Shown piece after piece: positions 12,064 to 22,410 of a stretch of 64,000 bases of DNA. This stretch comes from Cryphonectria parasitica EP155 (Eukaryota; Ascomycota; Sordariomycetes; Diaporthales; Cryphonectriaceae): NCBI RefSeq assembly GCF_011745365.1, contig NW_024468917.1:2351501-2415500 (forward strand), written 5' to 3'. The notes under the pieces are model-generated. The model saw only the letters and a list, made by a program, of their open reading frames with translations. It had not been told where the DNA came from and made no database searches. The first letter of the stretch is position 1. Each line of letters opens with the position of its first letter. The position numbers and the translations under genes were made by a program.

Positions 12064-14985
12064 ATGATGCTTGAACAGCTGTTCGTGGCCGCAGACGTCC
12101 GCTTCGAACATCACCCTGATGGCTTTGGGATAGGAACTGGCCTTCCACGCATATCATGGCGATACTCGTCAGACGGTTCTGGTCCGCGCGGCAACTGGCT
12201 CCAGAGAAGCTACATCTCCGAGGTGCAACGCCTCGTGTCCAAGGCTGGCGGCTGGGAGCTGGACGGTCCCCTCCGTACCCATGTCGTCTCGGACCAGACC
12301 ATCATGGCCCCGTGGTGTGGCCCAGAGCTGCAATCGAGACAGATGGCTCTGGTCCGTGTCATAGGCGCCAACACGGCCAGTGACTTCTCACCTGCAGACG
12401 AGCGCCGCTTGGAACAGATCTTCTCCTCGCCGACGACGCTGGACCTCGCCGAGATGATGCGGCGCTGGACTGCCCGTTTTGACAACCAGGAACACGCCGC
12501 AACAGCTTTCAGCGGCTGGACGCCCGTTGAGGTGGGTCTGTTGAAAGCCTCCGACTGGAAGGCCAGGTTCATCACCTCGACCGACCCGCCGCCCCAGGAC
12601 GACAGCACCCCTCATCACCCTATGGTCTACCTCAAGGACTTCCACTGCGACCTCGGCGACGATTACACCCATGCGAGGCTCTACATCTCCGCCCTCGGCC
12701 TGTATGAGGTCTACATCAACGGCCAGCGTGTTGGTGATCAGCACATGACGCCTGGCTGGACGAGCTACCACCACCGCCTGCAGTACCAGACTTATGACCT
12801 GACCAGCCTGGTCCACTCGGGCAACAACACCATCGCTGTTGAGGTGGCTGAGGGCTGGTATGCAGGGCGGCTCCTCTGGGTGCCAGGCCTGCGCAACTTG
12901 TACGGCGACACGCCCGCCTTCATCGCACAGATCGAGATTCACAGGGACGGCGGGTCCATCGAGCAGATCGTCTCAGACGAGTCGTGGGTCTGCCGCACCT
13001 CGCCCAGGCAGGCTGCCTCCATCTACGACGGCGAGGTGTACGATGCGCGCGCCTACATGAGCCCGCCCGGAGGGGGTGACCACCGTCGCCGCCGCAGCAG
13101 CAGCAGCAGCAGCAGCAACTGGAAGAAGACGCGCGTGCTCGACTTTGACTTTGACGAGGTCCAGCTGGTGAGCACCGACGCCCCGCCCGTCGCCATCACC
13201 CAGCACGTCAGCCCCACCAGGGTGTTCAAGAGCCCCAGCGGTAAGACCCTCGTGGACTTTGGGCAGAACCTCGTGGGCAGAGTCGAGGTTCGGGGTCTGC
13301 AGAGGCCAGAGGGCCACACTCTCACCATCAGGCACGCCGAGGTCCTCGAGCACGACGAGCTCTGCACCAGGCCCCTCAGGGACGCCAAGGCCGTCGACAC
13401 CTACATCTTCTCGGGCGCAGAGGACCCAGACAGGATGTGCCACGTGCCCGCCTTCACCTTTCACGGGTTTCGCTACATCGAGCTGGACGGCTGGTCCCTC
13501 GACGACGACGACGGGCCCCCCTCGGCGCAGAACATCACCGCCCTGGTCGTCGGCTCGCACATGCCGCGCACGGGCTACTTTAGCTGCTCCGACGACATGG
13601 TCAACAAGCTGCACCAGAACGTCAGCTGGGGCATGCGCGGCAACTTCTTGTCTGTGCCGACGGACTGCCCTCAGCGCGACGAGCGCCTGGGCTGGACCGG
13701 CGACATCCAGGCTTTCGCACCCACAGCGCTGTTCCTGTACTCATCGGTCGGGTTCCTGTCCAACTGGCTCATCGACCTCTCGATCGACCAGGCGACGGCA
13801 GGCGGGTGCGTGCCCGTCGTGATTCCCGACGTCCTGCGCGGCAGGTCAGCGCCCAACGACGAACCGGTTGCGGTGTGGGATGACGCGGCTATCCTGGTGC
13901 CGTGGGCGGTGTATCGGTGGTCTGGCGACGTCGGGGTGCTGCACAGGCAGCTGGCCAGCATGAAGGCACACCTGCACGGATCAATCCGCCGCGGGGCCGA
14001 TGGGCTGTGGGACGACTCGCTCTTCCAGTTCGGCGACTGGCTCGACCCCAACGCGCCGCCGGACCAGGCCGACCTCGCCCGCACAGACGGCACCCTCGTC
14101 GCGGACGCCTACCTAGTGCACGTCACAGACGTGATGGCGCACGTGTCGGTGGCCCTAGGCAACGCGGCAGACGCGAGGAGCTACCAGGCCGAGTTTGAAA
14201 GGCTCAAGACGGCGTTCGCGGACAAGTACATCTCCAAAAAGGGCTTGGTGGTGAGCGACTCGCAGACGGGCCTGTCGCTGGTCATCTCGTTCGGGCTCCT
14301 CGCCGACAAGGCGCAGCTCAGGGCAGCAGGAGACCGCCTGGAGAGGCTGGTGCGGCAGTCCAAATTCAAGGTGTCGACAGGGTTCGCGGGCACGCCGCTG
14401 GTGCTGCATGCGCTGACGCGGACAGGCCATGTGGACCTGGCGTACGAGATGCTCCTCTGCAAGGACTGCCCGTCGTGGCTGTACCCGGTGACGATGGGAG
14501 CGACTACGATCTGGGAGCGGTGGGACAGCATGCTCCCCGATGGGACGGTCAACCCGGGCTCCATGACGAGCTTTAACCACTACGCGCTGGGCAGCGTGGC
14601 AGACTGGCTGCACACGGTGGTCGGCGGCATTCAACCGCTGGAGGCCGGGTGGAAGACGTTCATGGTCCGGCCGAGGCTCGGCGGAAGTGATAAGTTGACG
14701 AGGTGCGAGGTTGCCTTCGACAGCCCGTATGGGAAAGTGGGCTGCAGCTGGTCTGTCGAGGAAGAGGGCAAGGGCGAGGAGGCGGAAGAGGAGACCAAGG
14801 AGAGGGCGAGGGCGAGGACGAGGACGAGGGCAGAAGCGGCGGTGGTGGGTGGCGACAGGCTGTTCAAGATGAAGGTGCAAATACCGCCCAACTGCAGGGC
14901 GCTGGTGGTGTTGCCGGGCCAGGAGGAGAACCAGGGCGAGTGGAAGGGCTGTGGAAGGTACGAGATTGGATGTGAGCTGAAGTGA
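12064..14985 (+). CDS. GH78 alpha-L-rhamnosidase, intronless
   Basis: One uninterrupted frame of 973 residues from ATG 12064 (a second ATG follows at 12067). It hydrolyses terminal alpha-L-rhamnose from glycosides or pectin side chains. Visible landmarks are an N-terminal beta-sandwich, the carbohydrate-binding segment DFGQNLVGRVEVRGL (about residue 400), the catalytic (alpha/alpha)6 motif DCPQRDERLGWTGD with D534, the predicted general acid E540 and D547, the second catalytic motif TTIWERWDS with E818, and a C-terminal beta-domain ending in IPPNCRALVVLP. No signal peptide or membrane helix is seen, so the enzyme is predicted to be intracellular. Two low-complexity insertions are present: R4S7 at about 341-352 (AGC repeat) and an acidic/Arg-rich stretch at about 899-930 from a GAGGNN-type repeat. 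Length and motif order are normal for the family. Confidence 0.95.
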   Translation: MMLEQLFVAADVRFEHHPDGFGIGTGLPRISWRYSSDGSGPRGNWLQRSYISEVQRLVSKAGGWELDGPLRTHVVSDQTIMAPWCGPELQSRQMALVRVIGANTASDFSPADERRLEQIFSSPTTLDLAEMMRRWTARFDNQEHAATAFSGWTPVEVGLLKASDWKARFITSTDPPPQDDSTPHHPMVYLKDFHCDLGDDYTHARLYISALGLYEVYINGQRVGDQHMTPGWTSYHHRLQYQTYDLTSLVHSGNNTIAVEVAEGWYAGRLLWVPGLRNLYGDTPAFIAQIEIHRDGGSIEQIVSDESWVCRTSPRQAASIYDGEVYDARAYMSPPGGGDHRRRRSSSSSSSNWKKTRVLDFDFDEVQLVSTDAPPVAITQHVSPTRVFKSPSGKTLVDFGQNLVGRVEVRGLQRPEGHTLTIRHAEVLEHDELCTRPLRDAKAVDTYIFSGAEDPDRMCHVPAFTFHGFRYIELDGWSLDDDDGPPSAQNITALVVGSHMPRTGYFSCSDDMVNKLHQNVSWGMRGNFLSVPTDCPQRDERLGWTGDIQAFAPTALFLYSSVGFLSNWLIDLSIDQATAGGCVPVVIPDVLRGRSAPNDEPVAVWDDAAILVPWAVYRWSGDVGVLHRQLASMKAHLHGSIRRGADGLWDDSLFQFGDWLDPNAPPDQADLARTDGTLVADAYLVHVTDVMAHVSVALGNAADARSYQAEFERLKTAFADKYISKKGLVVSDSQTGLSLVISFGLLADKAQLRAAGDRLERLVRQSKFKVSTGFAGTPLVLHALTRTGHVDLAYEMLLCKDCPSWLYPVTMGATTIWERWDSMLPDGTVNPGSMTSFNHYALGSVADWLHTVVGGIQPLEAGWKTFMVRPRLGGSDKLTRCEVAFDSPYGKVGCSWSVEEEGKGEEAEEETKERARARTRTRAEAAVVGGDRLFKMKVQIPPNCRALVVLPGQEENQGEWKGCGRYEIGCELK

Positions 14986-16518
14986 GACAAAAAAACAAAA
15001 AAAAAAAGGGAGTGTGGAAAGAGTAGGAAAAATTTGGAATGATTTTATGACTTATACGATGTATAGTATTGTATTAAGATTTCTCTATTGGTTTATTTAT
15101 TTTACTTGTTGCGGCTGAAACCAAGTAGTGAGTGGGTTCATTGTCATCATGAACACGCGACCCCGACCTTCAATGAACAAACTGTGTACAACGTGAAACC
15201 AAAAACAACAAACACAAACAAGCAAACAAACAAACAAACAAAGCAGAATGAAGATTACTTGAGGAAGAAGAATACGGTTATGTACAAGTTGTGGGTATTA
15301 CAGTGTCTCGGCTGGCGGCTCCTTTTTTGACATCGGCCGAGTTGCATCGTCCCGCCGGGGGGGGGGGGGGGCGAGCCACTTCACCACTTATAGGACAACG
15401 GGCAACCAGCCTTGAAACTTGGGTCAGTTGTCGAAAAAGGGGATAGGGCGAAATAATAGCAACCTTTGCACAACTACTTCCTCATAAGTGAACTGCTTGA
15501 GTAAGTGAATAGCATAACATGACATAACAGAAAATGAGACACAAAGCCCCAAACGCCCCATCCTCTTCCCTCTCCTCGTGTGGCCGGCAGCAGCAGGCCT
15601 TCTTTTTTTTTCTTTCTTTTTTTCAGCCTCCTTGAATCGCGAAAAGCCCGTTCGCTTCAGGGCTGGGATACGATATGGTTCTGGCCCGGGCTCTATTTGG
15701 ATCCTCAGCTCATCTCATTTTAAACATCGAGGAGCCGCCCTTCTTTTTCTGAAAAAAAAAAAAGATCGACGGTCTCGTGTTCTGACACAGGTCAACTGCG
15801 AATGCCTAGAGGCCCTTTGCTTGTCAGCCCTCGGGATCACATCCGTCAAGAAGAATAAGAAAGGAAACGGTTTCATTGGCTGAGAGTGGCTCTGCACTTC
15901 TTTAACTTGTCGTCTCAGCTCATCCCCTTTTCCTTTCTCTCTTTCTTTCCGCTTTCTTTCTTTCTTCTTCAATTTCACGGTGCCACAGTCCGTCACTTTA
16001 TTCATTTTTCAATCTTTCTGTTCTTTCTTCCTTTAATTTTTTTTTCATACAGTGCTGGTTTGAGAGACGTGTTTGTCAGTCCTATCATTTGTTGACGAAT
16101 CAGAAATCATCAATTACCTTTCGATTATTTTTCTACCCTTTTCCCCTTGCTCATGATTAGACCCAGTGGACATTCATTCCCCTTAGTGCTTATAAATTAC
16201 TGGGCGCTGCTGTGCTGCTGGTGCTGTGCATAATAATTGTCCGGTCTTCCCCCCTAAAACCACTAAACAAGTCACGCCAACCAAACCAGGCCCTGGGCGA
16301 TCCTGTCGCTCCCTCTGAAACCTGTTGCCTTACTCAGTCACTACTCTCGATTTAAACTTCACTTAGTCACTCACCACCAAGAAGCCAGAGCAGCTATCTT
16401 TTGACAACCACTCTTCAACAGCCTACACCGACAACAATCAATAATCAACAGCAGCAGCAGCAGCAATAACAAAAACAATACCACCGAACGGAACGACAAG
16501 TCTCCCAAAACACCAGCC
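14986..16518. other. intergenic, promoter and leader of the deaminase gene
   Basis: After the rhamnosidase stop come A-rich and CAAA-repeat sequences and a G15 run at 15357-15371. From about 15910 to 16050 the plus strand is strongly pyrimidine-rich (TTTC/TTTCTT repeats), a common feature just upstream of fungal transcription starts. The last 250 bp are CA-rich with a CAG run before the ATG, as expected of a 5' UTR. No separate gene is supported. Confidence 0.6.
15357..15371. repeat. G15 homopolymer
   Basis: This is a run of fifteen G. Similar runs occur at 21119-21130 (C12), 26656-26667 (C12), 42589-42604 (G16), 43941-43951 (C11) and 59465-59478 (G14). All are intergenic. The exact lengths are likely to be unreliable in sequencing. 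Confidence 0.85.
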
Positions 16519-16655
16519 ATGGCCATGTCCAGCGAGGAGTGGGAGGAGATAGCGGCATCCATTCCTTCTGAGGAGGACGCCTTTGTTCAGAAATACATTT
16601 CTGGCCGCGAGGCCCTCATCGCACAGGAGAAAAAGCAACGAGCTGGTCCGTTCCC

Positions 16656-16726
<71 letters not shown>

Positions 16727-18536
16727 TCACTCACTCTGTCACTCTCACATACACTCTCTTTCTGACCAAACCTGGCAGACCACTCCTTCAGGCAGAACCT
16801 CTCTCCCATCGCTCAGAGAGCTTGCCGCATAGTCGACCGCATCCGTGATGAGGAGCAGCGCACTCTCTGGACCCCCGAGTACGAGGATGCCCTGGCCGTG
16901 CGTGAGGGCTGCACCATGCACTCAGGCATGATGTTCACCCTGGCCAAGGACTTGATGGAGCGCACCAAGCTGTGGCGCATCGTGCGCCGCATGCCCAAAG
17001 GCGCCATCCTGCACGCTCACCTCGACGCCATTGTCGACCTGGACTTTGTGTTCCGCACCCTGCTGGACGAGCCAGGCATGCACATGAACGCGCCTGGCGC
17101 AGAGGAGGGCGGCCTGTCCACCGCCGAGGCCCGCGCCGACGCTGTCGTCACCTTCCGCTTCTTCAAGGAAGAGCGCAACCGAGACACGTCCATCTGGGAT
17201 GCCAAGTCGTACCAGGCAGGGGCGTTTGTGCCGCTGGGCAGGGCTGCCGAGTCGTTTCCCGAGGGCGGGCGCGAGGGCTGGATCCGCTGGATGAAGACCA
17301 AGACGACCATCTCGGAGACGGACAGCCTCGAGCAGCACCACGGCGTGGACCACATATGGAAGAAGTTCAGCAAGTGTTTTCTGATCATGGGCACCGTCAT
17401 CCACTACGAGCCCATCTTTCGCAAGTTCCTGCAGCGCCTGATGCGCCAGTACTACGACGACGGCGTGTACTGGGGCGAGCTGCGGTTCACCTGGCCGCTC
17501 AACTACTACCGCCTCGGCCACGAGGTCCCCGAGACCAACTACAGCCACATGTTCACCGTCATCGACGAGGAGCTGGCGCGGTTCAAGGCCTCGCCCGAGG
17601 GCCGGGGCTTCTGGGGCCTGCGCATGATCTGGACCGCCCTCCGCATCTGGGAGCAAAAGGCCATCGTGCAGAACATGGACCACGCCCTGACCACCAAGAT
17701 CGAGTTCCCCCACCTGTTGGCCGGCTATGACCTCGTCGGCCAGGAGGACCTCGGCCGGCCCCTGCGCGACGTCCTGCCCGAGCTCTTTTGGTTCCGCAAG
17801 CAGCTCGCCGACGAGGGCATGCCCGACGGCATGCCCTTCTTCTTCCACGCCGGCGAGACCCTCGGCGACGGCACCGCCACCGACCAGAACCTCTTTGACG
17901 CCGTGCTGCTGGGCACCCGCCGCATCGGCCACGGCTTCAGCCTGTACAAACACCCTCTCCTCGTCGACCTTGTTAAGCAGAAGCGCATCCTCATCGAGTC
18001 GTGTCCCATCTCCAATGAGGTCTTGCGACTGTGCGGGAGCATCATGTCGCACCCTCTGCCGGCCTTGATCGCCAGGGGGGTGCCGTGCTCGCTGAGCAAT
18101 GACGATCCGGCCATGCTGGGCCAGGTGAGTTGTCCATGGCCATCGTTTATTTATTTTTTCCTCTTGCTCTCCTTGTCTTTTTTTTTTTTTTTTTTTCCCC
18201 TCTTTTTGGAGAGGGTGGGGGGCTGCGCACACACACGACTCCCTCTCTTACTGACAAAACAACTATTAGGACACCGCGGGCATGAGCCATGACTTCTGGC
18301 AGGCCCTCCAGGGCTGGGAGAACCTGGGGCTCGCCGGCCTAGGCAGCCTTGCCGAGAACAGCGTCCGCTGGTCCTGCTTCGAGGACCAGACCGCAGACGA
18401 GTGGGCCAACGGGATCAAGGAGGCCAGCTTGGGTAGCGGAATCAAGGCGCAGCGTCTGCAAGAGTGGCGGGTCCTTTGGGAGGAGTTTTGTCTCTGGGTG
18501 TGTGAGGAATATGGGGAGACGTATGGCGAGGCGTGA
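16519..18536 (+). CDS. adenosine deaminase, CECR1/ADGF family
   Basis: Exons are 16519-16645, 16779-18124 and 18270-18536, giving 579 residues. The introns are 133 and 145 nt, and both have a CTGAC branch site; the first has an unusual GTCCGT donor. The enzyme deaminates adenosine (or a related purine nucleoside) to inosine. Zinc and catalytic residues are all present: H121 and H123 (LHAHLD), H399 and E402 (FHAGET), H427 (RIGHGF), and D484/D485 (LSNDDP). The N-terminal 110 residues are the ADGF-type extension, and the sequence lacks the secretion signal of animal ADGF/ADA2 enzymes, starting with a charged segment MAMSSEEWEEI. It is therefore likely intracellular. The frame is complete across both introns. 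A long open frame on the opposite strand is a GC-bias shadow. Confidence 0.93.
16661..16722 (+). repeat. (TC)31 microsatellite in deaminase intron 1
   Basis: An uninterrupted 62-nt TC run fills almost half of the 133-nt intron, between the donor at 16646 and the branch site (CTGAC about 14 nt before the acceptor). The run contributes pyrimidines but no alternative AG. It should be highly variable between isolates. Confidence 0.95.
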
Positions 18537-19433
18537 AAAGGGGTAGGAAACAACAAAGTTGGACATATCATTTTTGGGGGGGCAAACGAACGATACAGGC
18601 CGAGGCAGATTTTCGAGGATAAACATGCATGAGTAAGGTAACACACAAGGAGAGATACATCTCAAGATTCCTGGGAGGGCTTTTGGCATCACGGCAAGGG
18701 GGGAAAGGGGGTGGGAGGCTACATTCAACATCGGTCAAAGACTAAACGGTCGGGGCGTTGTTCACATTGTTTTTCTTTCTTCTTTCTCTCTTGACCAGCC
18801 ACGGCATTATCGAGTAGAGAGAGGTAGGCGTTCTGGTCGTTTCAGGGGTGGCTATACAGAAGAGGAGGTGGTAGTAGGCAAAGACAGGGAGACAAGGGGC
18901 GTCAAATCTGTGACCTTATAAGAGGCAAGTAGTACAATATAGTAGTGCATAGCCATAGACATGAAAAAACGGGACGTGGGAGAAAACAAAACGGAAGACG
19001 CAACAAACCCGTTTCTCTTCTCCTCAACCAGAGGAAAAAGAAAAAAGAAAAAAGAAAGAAAGAAGAGGGAAGAAAAATATAACCTCATTGGGAAACTTTC
19101 CCACCTGACGGCCTCGGCCCCCAAGTACTGTAATACGGAGAAAATGAGAGGACATCACCAATGACAAACAACCAATCCTCCCCTCCCTACCTTTACACGC
19201 TTGCATATATGCTGCTTAGTTGTCATCAGAGATTTGAACTCGATCCAGGGTAGACTACCCAGGTATTTCCTTCCCTACCCTAGCAGGCCGGAGAGGGCCC
19301 CGAGGCGGGAGGGCGGACGGGAGAGCGGACGGGAGAACGGACGGGAGGGGAGGAGAGGAGGAAGAAGGCGAATCACAGAAAAGAAAGCAGATCTTGTTCG
19401 TGTCACGTCACGCATACACATGTATATATATAA

Positions 19434-19435
19434 AT

Positions 19436-19485
<50 letters not shown>
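19434..19485. repeat. compound (CA)n(GA)n microsatellite
   Basis: About ten CA units pass directly into about sixteen GA units, preceded by a short TATATATA segment. It is intergenic. Confidence 0.9.
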
Positions 19486-19486
<1 letters not shown>

Positions 19487-19630
19487 CTAACTACATGACT
19501 ATGAGACTTGTTGCTTGCAAAGAGGAACTTGACGCGTACCCATCCAGCTCATAGGGACCAACCTGGACCTGTGAGATGCTTCGACAGCGCCTCCTGCTTG
19601 AGGTCGTATGGGTGGGTTCCCGAGGCCGCC

Positions 19631-19658
19631 GCATGCATACGTGCATGCATGCATGCAC
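19631..19658. repeat. GCAT/ATGC self-complementary repeat
   Basis: Alternating purine-pyrimidine GCATGCAT-type units form nested palindromes. A shorter copy of the same motif is at 2403-2418. It is likely a Z-DNA or cruciform-prone simple repeat; no gene depends on it. Confidence 0.8.
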
Positions 19659-20084
19659 TTAGGCGCCGGCGAGCGGGCGAGCGAGATTCTGTGTGAACTA
19701 TGCGTGTGGGCAGTAGGCGGAGGAGCAGCACGAGGATGCCTGTACCGGGAAAATCGGGAACAAGATACTAGTCAACGTAGACTTGCGTATACGTAGACGA
19801 CTCAGCCAATCCCCTCCCGTCAAAACACCCGCACCACCACATTCAACCTCATACATGAAGCATGTGCCTAGCTCAGCCCTAAGGCCCCAGAGGCTCGCGC
19901 GTCTCTTGGGACCCCCCCTTCAGCCCTAAAGCACTAACCCCCGCCAAAAGTTTACGAGAACCCGCAGATACTACCCCGGGAATAGGCTTACAGAAAACAA
20001 GGTCAGGTTAAGAGGTAGGTAGGTACTTTCTCGAGGATTAAGAATACGGGACGGGACGGGCAGAGAAATGGTCCTCGCCCGACA

Positions 20085-20112
20085 GACACACACACACACA
20101 CACACACACACA
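20085..20112. repeat. (CA)14 microsatellite
   Basis: A pure CA run in the gene-free spacer, followed by further interrupted ACAC/GTAC alternation to about 20150. Confidence 0.9.
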
Positions 20113-22410
20113 TGCACACGTACATACACACGCAATATGTATGTACGTAACTCTGCTGGTTGGGTTGCAACTAGACTTGCATCTGTCGCGTGACCCTCCT
20201 TTTCAATGTGCTTGCATGAGCAGCGGGAGGGAGGGTGGGCAGGGGGAACATGGGTTTGATGGAGTGTAGAAAGGCCTCCACCGCAGGTCAGGTTAGGTTT
20301 GAAGCTCATCATGCCACCATTGTCAGATTAAAACCCCTCTCTTGATTTTTTTTTTTTTAGTATTGTTGTTATTATTATTATCCTTATTTTCCAATTTCTT
20401 GGTTGTTGTTTTCTTCTTGCTTTCCGCCCCCAACGATGACTTTTAGTCCTCTTTAAGCTTTCCGCTTTCCGTCCGTCGCTGACATACATCTGAGGTAAGT
20501 TAGCTATTGGCGCAAGGAAAAAAAAGAAGAACTAAGAAAACTCGCCTCATAACACCCGAAATGGACAAGAAAGTCAATACACGAATGTAGAAAAAGAATG
20601 GGACGTTATGAGGTGAGCACTGCTTTTATCAGCTCATTGGTCCCTCCCGTTCATTGGCTTCTTTTATCATCTTCTTCATTCGTCATCATGCGCGCGAAAG
20701 AAGAACAAGAAAAAAAAATTAAATCCCTCCGGACTGGCATGTCATAAGAGGTAGTATTAGCAAGTATCGTTCGTGTGGTACTTTCGAGTACCCAGGTGGG
20801 TCAAGCATGCCCCAGCAGGCGTCGTGTGATGTTTGGACAGCAACCCTCTTATCTCGAGAAGAATGAGAGAATGCCCCCTCCCTCCTATCCTTTCCCCCCA
20901 GGCCTCCCTTCCCGAGGTTTCCAGAATTCTACGGCCGTAATGTTAGGTACCGCTCTCCTCATTGGTAAAGACCACGGAGCGAGGTAACACAAAGTTTCTC
21001 TAGCGAGCATCAGGTCAACGCTGTACCGCAGAGAGAGCTAGAACTACTGGATGAATTCCGTCACGGCCCCATAATGTGTGTAGATCAAGATGATGGATTG
21101 TTAGGATTGCATCTGTAGCCCCCCCCCCCCGGCCCGGCGCATTTGCCACAATATACCTCATCTTGAGCACATATACACGTATTCGATTTGACGCGTGGCT
21201 TGATTGGTCTTCGGTCCGCGATCAAAGGTGACACGACGCAAGAAAAAGGAACTTCAGCCGCTGCTGTGCAATACAGCCTATGATGTGAATGACCATACCC
21301 TAAGGGGGGCCGACGGGCGACGGGAATGACCTCCATAGCCACTCCTTCGTCACCCTCCATGTGGCTCTCGGTAGCCACACATTATAATGGTCTACGGAAC
21401 AACTAGAGTCCGAGCCCATAGTTGACCGGAGGAGGGAGGAGGAGGAAATTCGACAGAGTCCATGGGCCGCAGTATAGCCAGTTAATTTGCTACGTACTGT
21501 TTGTGAGTTTCCTTTGCAGCCAGTCACTTTTGTGATTTGGCTGTGGCTGAGTCTTGCCCTTGGAGATGTTGCTGTCAAATGCTATAGTTTTCGTGCCTAC
21601 TTGGGTGGTCAACATTAAGTCCCAAGACTGATAGTTGAGGGCTGTGAAGGGGTCAAATTCTCTTTCTTAAACAAGGATAAGAGCACAAACGATCAAGTCA
21701 AGTCAAACATGCTGAATGTGGTAGAATGAATTCCAATTCCCTGCCTTTTGTATCTGTATTTTATGTCTAAGTAGCCAAGCCATATTTTCTCGTCGCAGTA
21801 AATTCAGATGCTGAGGGAGCAAGCATAAATCTTGATCTGAGTCTGGAACCAGCAGGTTCTACCAAATAATCAACCAAAGAAAACGTTTTGAGATCCCATG
21901 GACAACCTTCGCATAGCCAAGAAAAGAGTAACAGGAAAAAGGCCAAAGAAAAAATAAGTTGATTCCAAAAGTCTAAGTATCTTTTGTGCCACAAAAGTTG
22001 CCACCCCCCACAGACCGAAAATTAGATCATCTGGCTGAAATACTTGACAACAAACTTAGGACTTCCGGTCAGAAAACAAATGACCTTTGTAATAGAAAGA
22101 CAACCAACATTCCTGAAACAGGAATGACACATTGAGTCCAAGGAAGAGAAGCGCAAAGACAACGAGACAGAAAGAAATTGTGAAGGTGAGGGGAGGCGGG
22201 GGCGAGGGGAGGGAGGGGTGCATATATGTGCCAAAGAGCAACAACTGAACATCAAGGCCACAACAAACCATACAAGAGAGGTCGAATATTCCAACGCTAT
22301 GCAATGAAGCATGACCCAGTCTAAAGGCCAACAACAAGAAGTAAAATCCCCCACCACAAACCCATTGTTACAGATCCATATCGATCTCAGTCTGAGAGCT
22401 TTCGAGCCCA

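Larger units (their letters stand above)
18537..22410. other. gene-free spacer, 3.9 kb
   Basis: The deaminase (plus) and the NmrA-like gene (minus) are tail to tail across this spacer, far more than two 3' UTRs need. No open frame exceeds about 155 codons and none resembles a known family. It contains a CA/GA compound microsatellite at 19434-19485, (CA)n at 20085-20112, an ATGC palindromic run at 19631-19658 and C12 at 21119-21130. I found no transposase, reverse transcriptase or terminal repeat remnants by eye. Confidence 0.55.

Noticed and set aside
12388..14880. several 180-240-codon minus-strand frames
   Set aside because: All lie inside the rhamnosidase and are mirror frames of its GC3-rich codons.
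16922..18232. 436-codon open frame on the minus strand
   Set aside because: It is antisense to the deaminase, runs across its second intron, and mirrors the strong GC3 bias of the sense gene. No domain recognised.
19229..19260. T-arm-like sequence (GTTCAAATC on the minus strand)
   Set aside because: Only three base pairs of the T-stem form, and no matching acceptor, D- or anticodon arm was found, so I do not call a tRNA.
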